Assembly: GCA_041319085.1 (NCBI GenBank)
Contig: CP101033.1
Coordinates: forward strand, 117,001 to 181,000
DNA from: Aeromonas veronii
GTDB taxonomy: Bacteria > Pseudomonadota > Gammaproteobacteria > Enterobacterales > Aeromonadaceae
Length of the DNA stretch: 64,000 nt
Reading direction: 5' to 3'
Shown: one piece after another, positions 32,821 through 42,334 of the stretch
How the letters are laid out: each line of letters starts with the position of its first letter
Numbering within the stretch: the stretch's first letter is position 1
Notes under the pieces: model-generated
The model's database searches: none
What the model was told of the DNA's origin: nothing
What the model saw: only the letters and a program-made list of their open reading frames with translations
Program-made: the position numbers and the translations under genes

Positions 32821-32994
32821 TGCCGACCTGCCGACCTGCCGACCTGCCGACCTGCCGACCTGCCGACCTGCCGACCTGCCGACCTGCCGACCTGCCGACC
32901 TGCCGACCTGCCGACCTGCCGACCTGCCGACCTGCCGACCTGCCGACCTGCCGACCTGCCGACCTGCCGACCTGCCGACCTGTCGACCTGCCGA
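32821..32994 (+). repeat. 8-bp tandem array, about 21 units
   Basis: The unit TGCCGACC repeats 20 times without change from 32821 to 32980. One variant (TGTCGACC, 32981-32988) and a degraded last unit follow. The unit length is not a multiple of three, so reading frames cycle through it. It is intergenic as far as I can tell. Confidence 0.95.
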
Positions 32995-33071
32995 TAGGCC
33001 AAGACTCTACGAGCCATGATTGCCTGTTTGTGTTGCGGGTTCACGGTGTGTGGCGCCACACTTTGCTCCGC

Positions 33072-33141
33072 GATCCGCGATCCGCGATCCGCGATCCGCG
33101 ATCCGCGATCCGCGATCCGCGATCCGCGATCCGCGATCCGC
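33072..33141 (+). repeat. 7-bp tandem array, 10 units
   Basis: GATCCGC repeats exactly ten times. It lies 77 bp after the end of the 8-bp array. From here to the terminator at 33300 I see no gene. Confidence 0.95.
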
Positions 33142-33299
33142 TATCTGTTTCAGCTTGTGATGGCAATCCACTCTTATCCCGGTCGGGAGGAGATATAGGG
33201 GTGATAAGTCGGTGGATTATGGGAAGGATGGGTAAAGGTTGGGTATAAGCAGGTGGTGTTTAGGGGGCGAGGGGCTGTCGATAGTGTGGTGGCTGCGGA

Positions 33300-33327
33300 C
33301 ATTAAAAGGGCCACCGCTCGGTGGCCC
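33300..33327 (-). terminator. Terminator of the orphan minus-strand gene
   Basis: A perfect 9-bp stem (GGGCCACCG / CGGTGGCCC) with a 2-nt centre. Read on the minus strand it is followed by TTTTAAT. It lies about 100 bp past the stop of the gene at 33424. Confidence 0.8.
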
Positions 33328-33423
33328 ATCGTTGGAGTCTGATCCTGACTCCGGCACTCTAGATTGTGGCAATCTCGCTATGGGTCTTGTCTATGGAGCC
33401 CTCCTTGCGCGCCAGGCGCTTAC

Positions 33424-33951
33424 TCAGATATGCCAGTGCTGATGCCGCAAAGCCTTGAAACTGTGTTGAGGCAGCAAGGCCGCGTGCTTGGGGTACTCAC
33501 TAATGAAATGTTCTATTCCCTCCATCAGTTGTGCACGTAATGAAATCACGGGCTCATGCCAAGCTTGCAGGCATAAATGGCCGGGGATCAACTGCTCCTG
33601 ATAATCTTCCAGCAGCTGTTCTGGCCAGGGTTCAATACCGGAATTGCGTTGCAGTAAATAGTGGGCGGCGGGTTCACGGGCATAAATGAACTGAATTTGG
33701 GCCAGATCGCGTTGGCATAGCGTTTGACTGTTGATGTGACAGGTCAAATATTTTCCCGTTTTCAGATCCAGAAAGTGACCGCGTTGCCGACAGGGAACGA
33801 TGCGATACCAAGGCAGGGGTGAGGAGAGAGAATACCCCTCAAGCTCCTGTTCCAACCAGTGGCGACACTCGCGTGTCTGCACCTCGTCGAGCATGGACTC
33901 GAGCTGTGTCAACAAGGCTCTGGATGGTTTGATGGCCAGTTTCGCACTCAT
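33424..33951 (-). CDS. Hypothetical protein, no family recognised
   Basis: This is a 175-residue protein with no signal peptide and no membrane segment. It starts MSAKLAIKPSRALLTQLESMLDE, with a helical N-terminus. It is rich in Leu, Gln, His and Trp (HWLEQELEGYSL, PWPEQLLEDYQEQLIPGHLCLQAWHEP) and ends FKALRHQHWHI. Cys residues at about 31, 56, 73 and 81 are spaced irregularly. ATG 33951 has GGAGG ten bases upstream. A TTG at 33978 is in frame but has no start context. It has its own terminator. It may be a narrow-range accessory gene, but the sequence gives no function. Confidence 0.7.
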   Translation of the reverse strand: MSAKLAIKPSRALLTQLESMLDEVQTRECRHWLEQELEGYSLSSPLPWYRIVPCRQRGHFLDLKTGKYLTCHINSQTLCQRDLAQIQFIYAREPAAHYLLQRNSGIEPWPEQLLEDYQEQLIPGHLCLQAWHEPVISLRAQLMEGIEHFISEYPKHAALLPQHSFKALRHQHWHI

Positions 33952-34075
33952 CGCCTGCAATCCTCCCTCTGCACACAATTCCGACTATCAGTATGGACCT
34001 TGTTCGGCCAGAGGGGGTAAGGAATCTAATGATTAAAAGTGGATTAGCCGCGTGGTTTTTATGCACTAACTTGGT

Positions 34076-34540
34076 TCAACCCACCAGATAGGTGCCGGTG
34101 CCAAAGGCAATGTGGGTGCCCTCTTCGTTGTGCAGCTCCATCCGGGCGACGGCGACCTTGCTGCCAGACCGGATGATGTGGGCGGTGGCGATAAACTCGT
34201 TGCCGCGCCCCGGGCGCAGGTAATCCACCCGCAGATCGATGGTGCCGAGGCGGGCGAAGCGCTCCTTGAGATAGCTGGGGGAGAACTCCTCCAGCTCGTC
34301 GATGCAGGAGGCCGCGACGATCATGCCTCCCGCTACATCCAGCAGTGTGGCGGTGACGCCGCCGTGCAGGATGTGGTGGAAAGGATTGCCGATCAGCTTG
34401 TCATCCATCTTGATGCGCAATTCGACCTTGTCGAAGTCGTAGTGGGTCACCTGCATGCCGATCAGCTTGTTGAAGGGCATCTTCTCGGCAAACAGGTTGG
34501 CAATGCCACTGAGCGCCATCTTCTTGAGCATCTGTTTCAT
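34076..34540 (-). CDS. yigI: Hotdog-fold acyl-CoA thioesterase YigI
   Basis: This is a 154-residue PaaI/YigI-type thioesterase expected to hydrolyse acyl-CoA in the cytoplasm. Motifs are MPFNKLIGMQVTHYDFDKVEL, the active-site segment HHILHGGVTATLLDVAGGM, RLGTIDLRVDYLRPGRGNEF, GSKVAVARMELHNEEGTHIAFGTGTYLVG. They match E. coli YigI block for block. It is divergent from recQ. E. coli also keeps yigI close to recQ, so the neighbourhood is conserved. Confidence 0.92.
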   Translation of the reverse strand: MKQMLKKMALSGIANLFAEKMPFNKLIGMQVTHYDFDKVELRIKMDDKLIGNPFHHILHGGVTATLLDVAGGMIVAASCIDELEEFSPSYLKERFARLGTIDLRVDYLRPGRGNEFIATAHIIRSGSKVAVARMELHNEEGTHIAFGTGTYLVG

Positions 34541-34673
34541 TCTCTGATCCCAATCCTTGTCATCAAAGCCGAGTAAAAACTCCAGCCAGTCTGCAACAGT
34601 TCCTTAACAGTCGCAATGGCAGGTTTATTGTGGGCGGCGGCTGCTTTAGAATGGCGACCCCAAAGGAGAGCCC

Positions 34674-36509
<1,836 letters not shown>

Positions 36510-36515
36510 GAAAGC

Positions 36516-36549
36516 TTGGCGAAGCACGGCCGAATGGATGCTTCGCCAA
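36516..36549 (+). other. Stem-loop after recQ
   Basis: TTGGCGAAGCA and TGCTTCGCCAA form an 11-bp perfect inverted repeat with a 12-nt loop. No T-run follows. It probably ends or protects the recQ mRNA, and lies between the convergent recQ and cytochrome genes. Confidence 0.55.
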
Positions 36550-36581
36550 CTGGGAGGCGCCCGACAGTCGGGTGCAGCAGA

Positions 36582-36884
36582 TTACTTGAGGCTGGCGTAA
36601 TAGGCTGCCAGATTGTCGATATCCGCATCGGTCAGCGGCGCCATAAAGGGAACCATCAGGGGTTCTTTGCGGGTGCCATCCTTGAACGCTTTCAACTGTT
36701 TCACCAGATAGGCGGCATTCTGACCCGCCAGATGGGGATAGTTGGGGATCATCGCCTTGCCTTCCACGCCGTGACAGGCGGCACAGACCGCTGCCTTGGC
36801 TTTGCCGGCTTCTATATCGGCAGCCTTGGCCTGATGACCCCACGCCAGTGCCAGCAAGGGCAGGGCATATACCCATTTTTGCAT
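36582..36884 (-). CDS. Periplasmic cytochrome c (c5/c554-like)
   Basis: This is a 100-residue exported monohaem cytochrome. The signal peptide [21 protein letters not shown] leads to [18 protein letters not shown], with the haem motif CAACH. The sixth ligand is probably Met in [27 protein letters not shown]. It is a small electron carrier for respiratory or periplasmic reductases; its partner is unknown. ATG 36884 has AAGGAGAAG upstream, and the longer reading to 36929 lacks signal character. Confidence 0.9.
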   Translation of the reverse strand: MQKWVYALPLLALAWGHQAKAADIEAGKAKAAVCAACHGVEGKAMIPNYPHLAGQNAAYLVKQLKAFKDGTRKEPLMVPFMAPLTDADIDNLAAYYASLK

Positions 36885-36989
36885 CTTCTTCTCCTTGAAT
36901 TGAAAAATGATGGTTGCCAGTGAGCACAAGCATGGCTGACGGCAGTATAAAGAGTGACACGAGCATACGCAGGGACGAATGGCACAACC

Positions 36990-38417
36990 ATGAAGTTGAT
37001 CAACACTTTTGCGACCGAGCTACCCTGGGCCTGTGAACCCGTAGCCCCTCAGCCGCTGCAGCAGCCCCGGTTGCTTCATCTCAACCGGGCTTTGCTGGAT
37101 GAGTTGGGGCTGGGAGGGGTCAGCGAGGCTGACTGGATCGCCTGTTGTGGCGAGGGAAAAGTGCTGCCCGGTATGCAGCCGGTAGCTCAGGTCTATGCCG
37201 GCCATCAGTTTGGGGGTTATAGCCCCCGGCTTGGTGATGGTCGCGCGTTGTTGCTGGGTGAGCAGCAGGCGCCGGATGGTCAGCGCTGGGATCTGCACCT
37301 GAAGGGAGCAGGTAAAACCCCGTTCTCCCGTTTTGGTGACGGTCGCGCCGTGCTGCGCTCCAGCATCCGCGAATATCTCGCCTCCGAGGCGCTCCATGCC
37401 CTCGGCATCCCGACCACGCGGGCGCTGGTGCTGGTGGGCAGCCAGGAGCCCGTTTATCGCGAGCAGGTGGAGACGGGAGCGACCGTGCTGCGCACCGCCC
37501 CCAGCCATCTGCGCTTCGGTCATATCGAGTATTTCGCCTGGAGCGGGCAGGGAGAGAAGATCCCGCCACTCATCGACTATCTGCTGCGCCACCACTTCCC
37601 CGAGCTGGAGAGTGGCGCCGAACTGTTTGCCGAGGTCGTGCGCCGCACCGCGCGGTTGATTGCCAAATGGCAGGCGGCGGGCTTCTGTCACGGGGTGATG
37701 AATTCCGACAACATGTCGCTGCTCGGCCTGACGCTGGATTACGGGCCATTCGGCTTTATCGATGCCTACGTGCCCGATTTTGTCTGCAACCACTCGGATC
37801 CGGCGGGCCGCTACGCGCTGGATCAGCAGCCTGCGGTCGGTTACTGGAATCTGCAAAAGCTGGCGCAGGCGCTGGCGGGGCATGTGGATGGTGATGCGCT
37901 GGCCGCGGCGTTGGCCCAGTATGAACAGCAGCTGATGCTGCACTACTCCGAACTGATGCGGGCCAAACTCGGGCTGGCGGTGTGGGAGGAGGATGACCCG
38001 GCACTATTCCGCGAGCTGTTCCGGCTGCTGGCGGTCCACAAGGTGGATTACCACCTGTTCCTGCGTCGGCTCGGCGAGGTGACGCGAGATGGCGCCTGGC
38101 CCGCGTCTCTGCTGGCCCTGCTGCCTGAACCAGGTGTTTGGCAGGAATGGCTGGAACGCTATCGGGGGCGGCTGATGCGCGAAGGAAGCGAGGATGCCGT
38201 GCGCAAGGCGCAGATGGATGCCATCAATCCCAAGTATGTGCTGCGCAATGCGCTGGCCCAGCAGGTGATCGACGCCGCCGACGCAGGGAATATGCAGCCG
38301 TTCGAGCGGCTGTTCACCGCCTTGCTGCGCCCCTATGATGAACAACCCGAATATGAGGATCTCGCCACTCCGGCCGCTACATGGTATTGCGGTGGTGAGC
38401 TCTCCTGCAGCAGCTGA
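36990..38417 (+). CDS. selO: Protein adenylyltransferase SelO (YdiU)
   Basis: This is a pseudokinase-fold enzyme that transfers AMP to Ser, Thr or Tyr of target proteins, tied to redox stress in E. coli. Family motifs are [98 protein letters not shown] and [10 protein letters not shown]. Its 475 residues match E. coli SelO (478). The end reads CGGELSCSS. The Cys near the terminus sits where eukaryotic SelO has selenocysteine; here the codon is an ordinary TGC. ATG 36990 matches the family N-terminus. Confidence 0.95.
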   Translation: MKLINTFATELPWACEPVAPQPLQQPRLLHLNRALLDELGLGGVSEADWIACCGEGKVLPGMQPVAQVYAGHQFGGYSPRLGDGRALLLGEQQAPDGQRWDLHLKGAGKTPFSRFGDGRAVLRSSIREYLASEALHALGIPTTRALVLVGSQEPVYREQVETGATVLRTAPSHLRFGHIEYFAWSGQGEKIPPLIDYLLRHHFPELESGAELFAEVVRRTARLIAKWQAAGFCHGVMNSDNMSLLGLTLDYGPFGFIDAYVPDFVCNHSDPAGRYALDQQPAVGYWNLQKLAQALAGHVDGDALAAALAQYEQQLMLHYSELMRAKLGLAVWEEDDPALFRELFRLLAVHKVDYHLFLRRLGEVTRDGAWPASLLALLPEPGVWQEWLERYRGRLMREGSEDAVRKAQMDAINPKYVLRNALAQQVIDAADAGNMQPFERLFTALLRPYDEQPEYEDLATPAATWYCGGELSCSS

Positions 38418-38427
38418 GGGACAGGGC

Positions 38428-38715
38428 ATGAGTTGGCAAATCAAACAGATAGATAGCGAAGCTGGCGTGGTGACGCTGGATTGTCCGGCGCTCGACTGGG
38501 ACAGGTTTCCGCTGTTGGCGCAGGCTTTGCTGCGAGAGTGGGAGCTGCAGCCGCTCGAGCAGGATGCGGGGGCCGACCGCCATAGCTGGTTGTTGGAGTT
38601 TGAAGGGAGCCAGTTTCGGCTGGAGTACGAACACTACAGCGGCTGCTGGCTGGAGGCGGTGCGCCCGGCGGATCGGGAGGCGCTGCTCTGGCTCGCCAGA
38701 CAGCACAAGGCGTGA
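38428..38715 (+). CDS. DUF3630-like small protein
   Basis: This is a 95-residue cytoplasmic protein, rich in Trp, Leu and acidic residues: MSWQIKQIDSEAGVVTLDCP, FPLLAQALLREWEL, WLLEFEGSQFRLEYEHYSGCWLEAV. It resembles the DUF3630 family of gammaproteobacteria, an identification from memory with moderate certainty. It begins 10 nt after selO stops, so the two are one transcription unit. ATG 38428 has AGGGAC upstream. No function is known. Confidence 0.7.
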   Translation: MSWQIKQIDSEAGVVTLDCPALDWDRFPLLAQALLREWELQPLEQDAGADRHSWLLEFEGSQFRLEYEHYSGCWLEAVRPADREALLWLARQHKA

Positions 38716-38776
38716 TTATCGCCTGCCAGGCCAGCTCTGCCGCTGGCCAACTTGGGTGAGCCTAATCGCATAAAGA

Positions 38777-38804
38777 TTGAACTATCGGTTTGGGGGCGTA
38801 TAAT
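38777..38804 (+). promoter_or_regulatory. Sigma-70 promoter of yhhQ
   Basis: TTGAAC (38777-38782), 16-bp spacer, perfect TATAAT (38799-38804). Transcription would start near 38811, leaving a leader of about 64 nt that holds the riboswitch. Confidence 0.75.
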
Positions 38805-38836
38805 CTCGCCCCTCAATTATCGCCAATGGTGGCGAT

Positions 38837-38868
38837 ATGGGTTCCCTAACCCCATTAACCAAAAAGGT
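38837..38868 (+). promoter_or_regulatory. PreQ1-I riboswitch upstream of yhhQ
   Basis: Stem P1 is ATGGG (38837-38841) with CCCAT (38851-38855). The loop begins TTCCC, and the 3' tail is TAACCAAAAAGG. The loop C residues can pair with the tail GG, forming the H-type pseudoknot of preQ1-I aptamers. The AAGGT in the tail is also the Shine-Dalgarno sequence of yhhQ, so ligand binding should block translation. A separate hairpin (38819-38836) stacks directly before P1. Confidence 0.75.
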
Positions 38869-38874
38869 CACAAG

Positions 38875-39549
38875 ATGAATCTGACCCCTGCGCAGTACCA
38901 AACGGCGCTCGTTCGCCTGTCGTTGTTCCACATCCTGATCATTGCCAGCAGCAACTATCTGGTGCAGCTGCCGATCACCGTGTTTGGCTTCCATACCACC
39001 TGGGGTGCGTTCAGCTTCCCGTTTATCTTCCTGGCCACTGACCTGACGGTGCGGATCTTCGGTGCCGGTCTGGCACGCAAGATTATCCAGACCGTGATGC
39101 TGCCTGCGCTGGCGGTCTCCTATGCGCTCTCCGTGCTCTTCTTCGAAGGGAGCTTCCAGGGGGTTGGTCATCTGGCCGAATTCAACCTGATCGTGGCGCG
39201 TATCGCGCTGGCCAGCTTTATGGCCTATCTGGTAGGGCAGTTCATGGATGTGGTGGTGTTCAACCGCCTGCGTCTGCTCAAGCAGTGGTGGGTTGCACCA
39301 GCGGCCTCCACCCTGTTCGGTAATCTGGTCGATACCATCGCTTTCTTCAGTGTGGCCTTCTGGCGCACCACAGATCCTTTCATGGCCGAGCACTGGGTCG
39401 AGATCGCAACCGTCGATTACGTATTCAAGTTGCTGATAAGCCTTGGTTTGTTCGTGCCGCTCTACGGTGTCTTGTTGCGCTACCTCAGCCGCAAGCTGGT
39501 GGGCGAGGCCGGATTATCCAGCCTGCAAACGGCCACCCGGCAAGCCTGA
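38875..39549 (+). CDS. yhhQ: Queuosine-precursor transporter YhhQ
   Basis: This is a 224-residue inner-membrane protein of the VUT/COG1738 family. E. coli YhhQ imports preQ0 and preQ1 for queuosine tRNA modification. About six transmembrane segments are visible. Family motifs are ASSNYLVQLPITVFGFHTTWGAFSFPFIFLATDLTVRIFG (positions about 22-62), QFMDVVVFNRLR and TLFGNLVDTIAFFSVAFW. ATG 38875 is fixed by the AGGT ribosome site 6-7 bases upstream. The preQ1 riboswitch in its leader is independent evidence for the substrate. A terminator follows at 39554. Confidence 0.93.
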   Translation: MNLTPAQYQTALVRLSLFHILIIASSNYLVQLPITVFGFHTTWGAFSFPFIFLATDLTVRIFGAGLARKIIQTVMLPALAVSYALSVLFFEGSFQGVGHLAEFNLIVARIALASFMAYLVGQFMDVVVFNRLRLLKQWWVAPAASTLFGNLVDTIAFFSVAFWRTTDPFMAEHWVEIATVDYVFKLLISLGLFVPLYGVLLRYLSRKLVGEAGLSSLQTATRQA

Positions 39550-39553
39550 CGAG

Positions 39554-39585
39554 ATTGGCCACCCTTCGCGGTGGTCAATTTTTTT
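39554..39585 (+). terminator. Terminator of yhhQ
   Basis: ATTGGCCACC pairs with GGTGGTCAAT (one G-U) around CTTCGC, followed by seven T. It lies 5 bases after the yhhQ stop. Confidence 0.9.
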
Positions 39586-39605
39586 GCACTTTCTGCAAAT
39601 AGTGC

Positions 39606-39635
39606 TTGCCTAGTTAAATGAGAATGATTATTGTT
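39606..39635 (+). promoter_or_regulatory. Fur-box promoter of ryhB
   Basis: TTGCCT (39606-39611) and TATTGT (39629-39634) are 17 bp apart. AATGAGAATGATTATTGTT (39617-39635) resembles the Fur box and overlaps the spacer and -10, the usual position for repression by Fe-Fur. Confidence 0.75.
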
Positions 39636-39640
39636 AACTT

Positions 39641-39750
39641 GTTTTCCGGGAAAGACTTCATTCGTTCCAACGTGATGGACTTCTTGTGAAGGCACGACAT
39701 TGCTCACATTGCTTCCAGTTAAGGGCCAGTTTATCTGGCCCTCTTTTTTT
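39641..39750 (+). ncRNA. ryhB: RyhB iron-responsive small RNA
   Basis: The core ACGACATTGCTCACATTGCT (from 39694) is identical to the seed and Hfq-binding core of E. coli RyhB. The match continues to TCCAGT. A Rho-independent terminator follows: 8-bp stem AGGGCCAG / CTGGCCCT at 39722-39742 and seven T ending at 39750. A Fur-box promoter lies directly upstream. RyhB base-pairs with mRNAs of iron-using proteins and lowers their expression when iron is scarce. The 5' end near 39641 is inferred from the promoter and gives about 110 nt, compared with 90 nt in E. coli. The gene sits between yhhQ and rraA. Confidence 0.9.
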
Positions 39751-39775
39751 GTCATTTTTCAGCAAGTTACAGACA

Positions 39776-39801
39776 TAAAAAACGGGAGCCAAGGCTCCCG
39801 T
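39776..39801 (-). terminator. Terminator of rraA
   Basis: ACGGGAGCC and GGCTCCCGT form a 9-bp stem. Read on the minus strand it ends in TTTTTTATG, 19 bases after the rraA stop. Confidence 0.88.
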
Positions 39802-39819
39802 CGTCACTCTGTCTGTGGC

Positions 39820-40305
39820 TTACTCGATATCGAGTGCCTCGGGTGAGAGGATCACCCCTGTGGTATCGGCGTAAAGGTGGTCGTCAGGCAGGAAGGTCAC
39901 GCCACCGAAGTTGACCGGCAGATCAGTCTCCCCTACATCCTTGCTGTCGGCACCGACCGGAATGGCTGCCAGTGCCTGAATGCCGATATCCAGATCTTCC
40001 AGAATATCGACTTCGCGGACGCAGCCGTAGCAGACAATCCCTTCCCAATCGTTCTCGGCCGCCGTGGTGGCGATGTCGCTGTCGATCAGAGCTCGGCGCA
40101 TGGAGCCACCGCCATCGATCAGCAAGACGCGTCCCAGTCCGTTCTCTTTGACGAGTTCACGGATCAGGCCATTCGATTCGAAGCATTTGACGGTGGTGAT
40201 GACGCCGCCGAAAGAGGCACGGCCGCCGAAGGAGCAGAGCATGGGTTCAAGCACATCCACCATGTCCTGATAGATGTCGCACAGTTCAGAAGTATTGTAT
40301 TCCAT
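39820..40305 (-). CDS. rraA: Regulator of RNase E activity A
   Basis: This trimeric protein binds RNase E and inhibits RNA decay. Its 161 residues are identical in length to E. coli RraA. It starts [22 protein letters not shown], then [79 protein letters not shown] 40305 starts the family N-terminus; upstream in-frame sequence to 40383 is not conserved. The ribosome site is weak. Confidence 0.95.
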   Translation of the reverse strand: MEYNTSELCDIYQDMVDVLEPMLCSFGGRASFGGVITTVKCFESNGLIRELVKENGLGRVLLIDGGGSMRRALIDSDIATTAAENDWEGIVCYGCVREVDILEDLDIGIQALAAIPVGADSKDVGETDLPVNFGGVTFLPDDHLYADTTGVILSPEALDIE

Positions 40306-40417
40306 AGTGTCAAATCCACGGCTGGAAACAGGTGCAATCAGTATAAGGAGTGGGTGGGGCATTTCAATGAATATTCCTTGCACAGATCACCTGCCGCCGC
40401 ATTTCTGCATAAGCTCA

Positions 40418-41098
40418 ATGCAGTTCCCCCCCCACTTTGTGAGAGGTTCACCGCGCTTGTCCGTCATAAGTTGATCCTGAATACCGTGCTGGTTGCCGTT
40501 GCCATGCTGGTACTGAGCGGCCTGTTTATCTACTCCAGTCAGATGCAACGTCATCTGAGTGAAGCTCAACGCAATATCGATCAGCTGGAGATCGCCATGC
40601 TCAACCTGCGGCGGGCCGAGAAGGACTTTATGAGCAGCAAGGAGATGACCTTCGTATCAGGTGCTGACCGACTTTCATCAGCGGAACCAGACGTTGGTGG
40701 CCTATGAGGTGCGCAATCTGGCGATTCGCACCCAGAAATCGACTCAGGAGATCGCCGGCATCATCAGTTCGCTGCAGAAACAGACCGGCAGTATCGTCGA
40801 GGTGATGGCGACCTGTCGCGAGCAGGGCAACCGCAGCTCGGATCAGGCCAGTACCGCAGGGGCGTTGCTGGGGCAGATCACCCAGGATGTTACCCACAGC
40901 ATGGATATGAGTACCCAGATCGCAACAGCTATCGAGCAACAGAGTCTGGTGGCCAACGAGGTCAACCGCAACGTCAACAACATTCGCGATATTGCCCAAA
41001 AGTCGAGCACCATGGCGGAAGAAAATGCCAAGTCCAGCGACGGACTCAATCAACAGGCTCAGCTATTGAATCAGGCCGTCGCGAAATACCGGGTTTAG
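40418..41098 (+). pseudogene. Degraded methyl-accepting chemotaxis protein gene
   Basis: Two pieces of a chemoreceptor are adjacent but in different frames. The first encodes VRHKLILNTVLVAVAMLVLSGLFIY (TM1) and the helix RNIDQLEIAMLNLRRAEKDF, ending near 40660. The second (from 40661) begins LTDFHQRNQTLVA, then jumps to YEVRNLAIRTQKSTQEI, which is the EVRxLAxRT element after the signalling tip. The rest of the C-terminal helix follows to AVAKYRV. Most of the sensor, TM2, HAMP and the tip are missing, about 900 bp or more. The 5' ATG at 40418 is out of frame with TM1 by one base across a C8 run (40426-40433). Confidence 0.85.
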
Positions 41099-41220
41099 TG
41101 ACCGGACTGACATCCTTGCGAGGTTTTTGTATCAGAGTGGCAATGATTTGAACGTAATGGCTGTTATTGCGGGGATTCGCTCATATAATCGCCGCCACTA
41201 TGATGATTCGGAAGGATTCG

Positions 41221-41871
41221 ATGGCAAAGTCGCTGGTGGCCGTATTCGGGCTGCTCTGTTCCTGTCTGGTGTTGGCAGGGTCGGCGCTCCAGGCTACCCC
41301 ACTCAAGCCCGGCATGGAGCCGCTGCTCAGCTGGTTCAACGGGGCCTTTACGAGCCGGGAGCAGGCCAGTTACGACAGCCGCTTTACCAGTGCCGAGCTG
41401 CGCCTGATGGAGATTTGGCCCGGCTATCAGGGCTATCGCTGGGTCTATGCAGAGCAGTACCTGAGTCTGCGCGCCATCCGTCCTTTCCGCCAGCGCATCT
41501 ATCGCTTCTCACCCGCCCCTGACGGGCGGATCCTGATGGCAGAGTTGACCATGCCCCGGGCCACCGATTTTGCCGGAGCCTGGCATGATCCCGCCCTGCT
41601 CGACAGCCTGACCCCGCAGCAGCTCTCCTTGCGCCACGGTTGCGAGATCTCGCTGACCCGTACTCCCTCCGGCGAATATGCCGGTCACACCCAGGTGGGC
41701 CACTGCTCCACCGATTTTGGTGGTGCCACGACGCTGGTGCAACATATCTGGATTGGCCCTGATAGTGTCAGACTGCTGGATCGTGCTTATGACAACGAAG
41801 GACGGTCGCGTTGGGGCAGCCCGGGTGAGGGGTATGTCTATCTGCGTCGTTCCAAGGGGTTTGGCCAGTAG
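41221..41871 (+). CDS. CpcT/CpeT-like exported protein
   Basis: This is a 216-residue protein with a signal peptide (MAKSLVAVFGLLCSCLVLAGSA). It carries a CpcT/CpeT-type domain: LLSWFNGAFTSREQASYDSRF, WVYAEQYLSLRAIRPFRQRIYRF, CEISLTRTPSGEYAGHTQVGHCSTDFGGATTL. In cyanobacteria this family attaches bilins to phycobiliproteins. A heterotroph has no such substrate, so the bacterial role is unknown. ATG 41221 has GGAAGGA upstream. In-frame ATGs at 41200 and 41203 are less well placed. Confidence 0.82.
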   Translation: MAKSLVAVFGLLCSCLVLAGSALQATPLKPGMEPLLSWFNGAFTSREQASYDSRFTSAELRLMEIWPGYQGYRWVYAEQYLSLRAIRPFRQRIYRFSPAPDGRILMAELTMPRATDFAGAWHDPALLDSLTPQQLSLRHGCEISLTRTPSGEYAGHTQVGHCSTDFGGATTLVQHIWIGPDSVRLLDRAYDNEGRSRWGSPGEGYVYLRRSKGFGQ

Positions 41872-41923
41872 GGGCGAGTGTGTCTGGCTGCGGGAACGTG
41901 ACGGAAGAAAAACTGGGATCGTA

Positions 41924-41950
41924 AAAAAGGCGCCCGATGGGCGCCTTTTT
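41924..41950. terminator. Bidirectional terminator between the CpcT-like gene and rpmE
   Basis: AAAAAGGCGCCC and GGGCGCCTTTTT form a perfect 12-bp stem around GAT, with T-runs on both strands. Confidence 0.92.
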
Positions 41951-41971
41951 CAGAATTCTTCAGAAGTAGAA

Positions 41972-42187
41972 TTACTTCTTGGTGGTCATCGCACCGAAAC
42001 GCTTGTTGAACTTGTCTACGCGGCCGCCGCTAGAAACTTCTTTCTGCTTGCCGGTGTAGAACGGGTGGCACTCGGAGCACACGTCCAGGTTCAGATCTTT
42101 ACCGATGGTAGAGAAAGTGTTGATGACGTTACCGCAAGAGCACTTGGCGGTGATGGCTACGTAGTCAGGATGGATACCAGCTTTCAT
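41972..42187 (-). CDS. rpmE: 50S ribosomal protein L31 (zinc-binding type)
   Basis: This is a large-subunit protein of 71 residues, [20 protein letters not shown] to FGAMTTKK. It has the four zinc ligands of the C+ form, CSC and CSEC (Cys near 16, 18, 37, 40). C+ L31 is the zinc-replete paralogue and is replaced by a C- form under zinc limitation in many bacteria. ATG 42187 has GAGGT upstream. It is divergent from priA, as in E. coli. Confidence 0.97.
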   Translation of the reverse strand: MKAGIHPDYVAITAKCSCGNVINTFSTIGKDLNLDVCSECHPFYTGKQKEVSSGGRVDKFNKRFGAMTTKK

Positions 42188-42334
42188 GGACAACCTCAAT
42201 TAATAGGCCGTGTCGCCATCCGATCTCTTGTCGGACACCACACGATTGTTGAACACAGTTTCAAAGGCTGCGAATAATATAGGAAATGCCTGAGATCAGG
42301 CAAGTGGCTTCGCAGAAAAAATAGGCAACCCCTG

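Noticed and set aside
32821..33141. Possible CRISPR array
   Set aside because: Units are 7-8 bp with no spacers, and no cas gene is present. These are simple tandem repeats.
32746..33248. Long open frames through the 8-bp array on both strands (repeating PTCRPADL or RSAGRQVG peptides)
   Set aside because: They stay open only because the repeat lacks stop codons. No RBS, family match or codon pattern supports a protein.
38387..38417. Selenocysteine at the SelO C-terminus
   Set aside because: The codon is TGC (Cys). The only TGA is the stop, and no SECIS-like need is seen.
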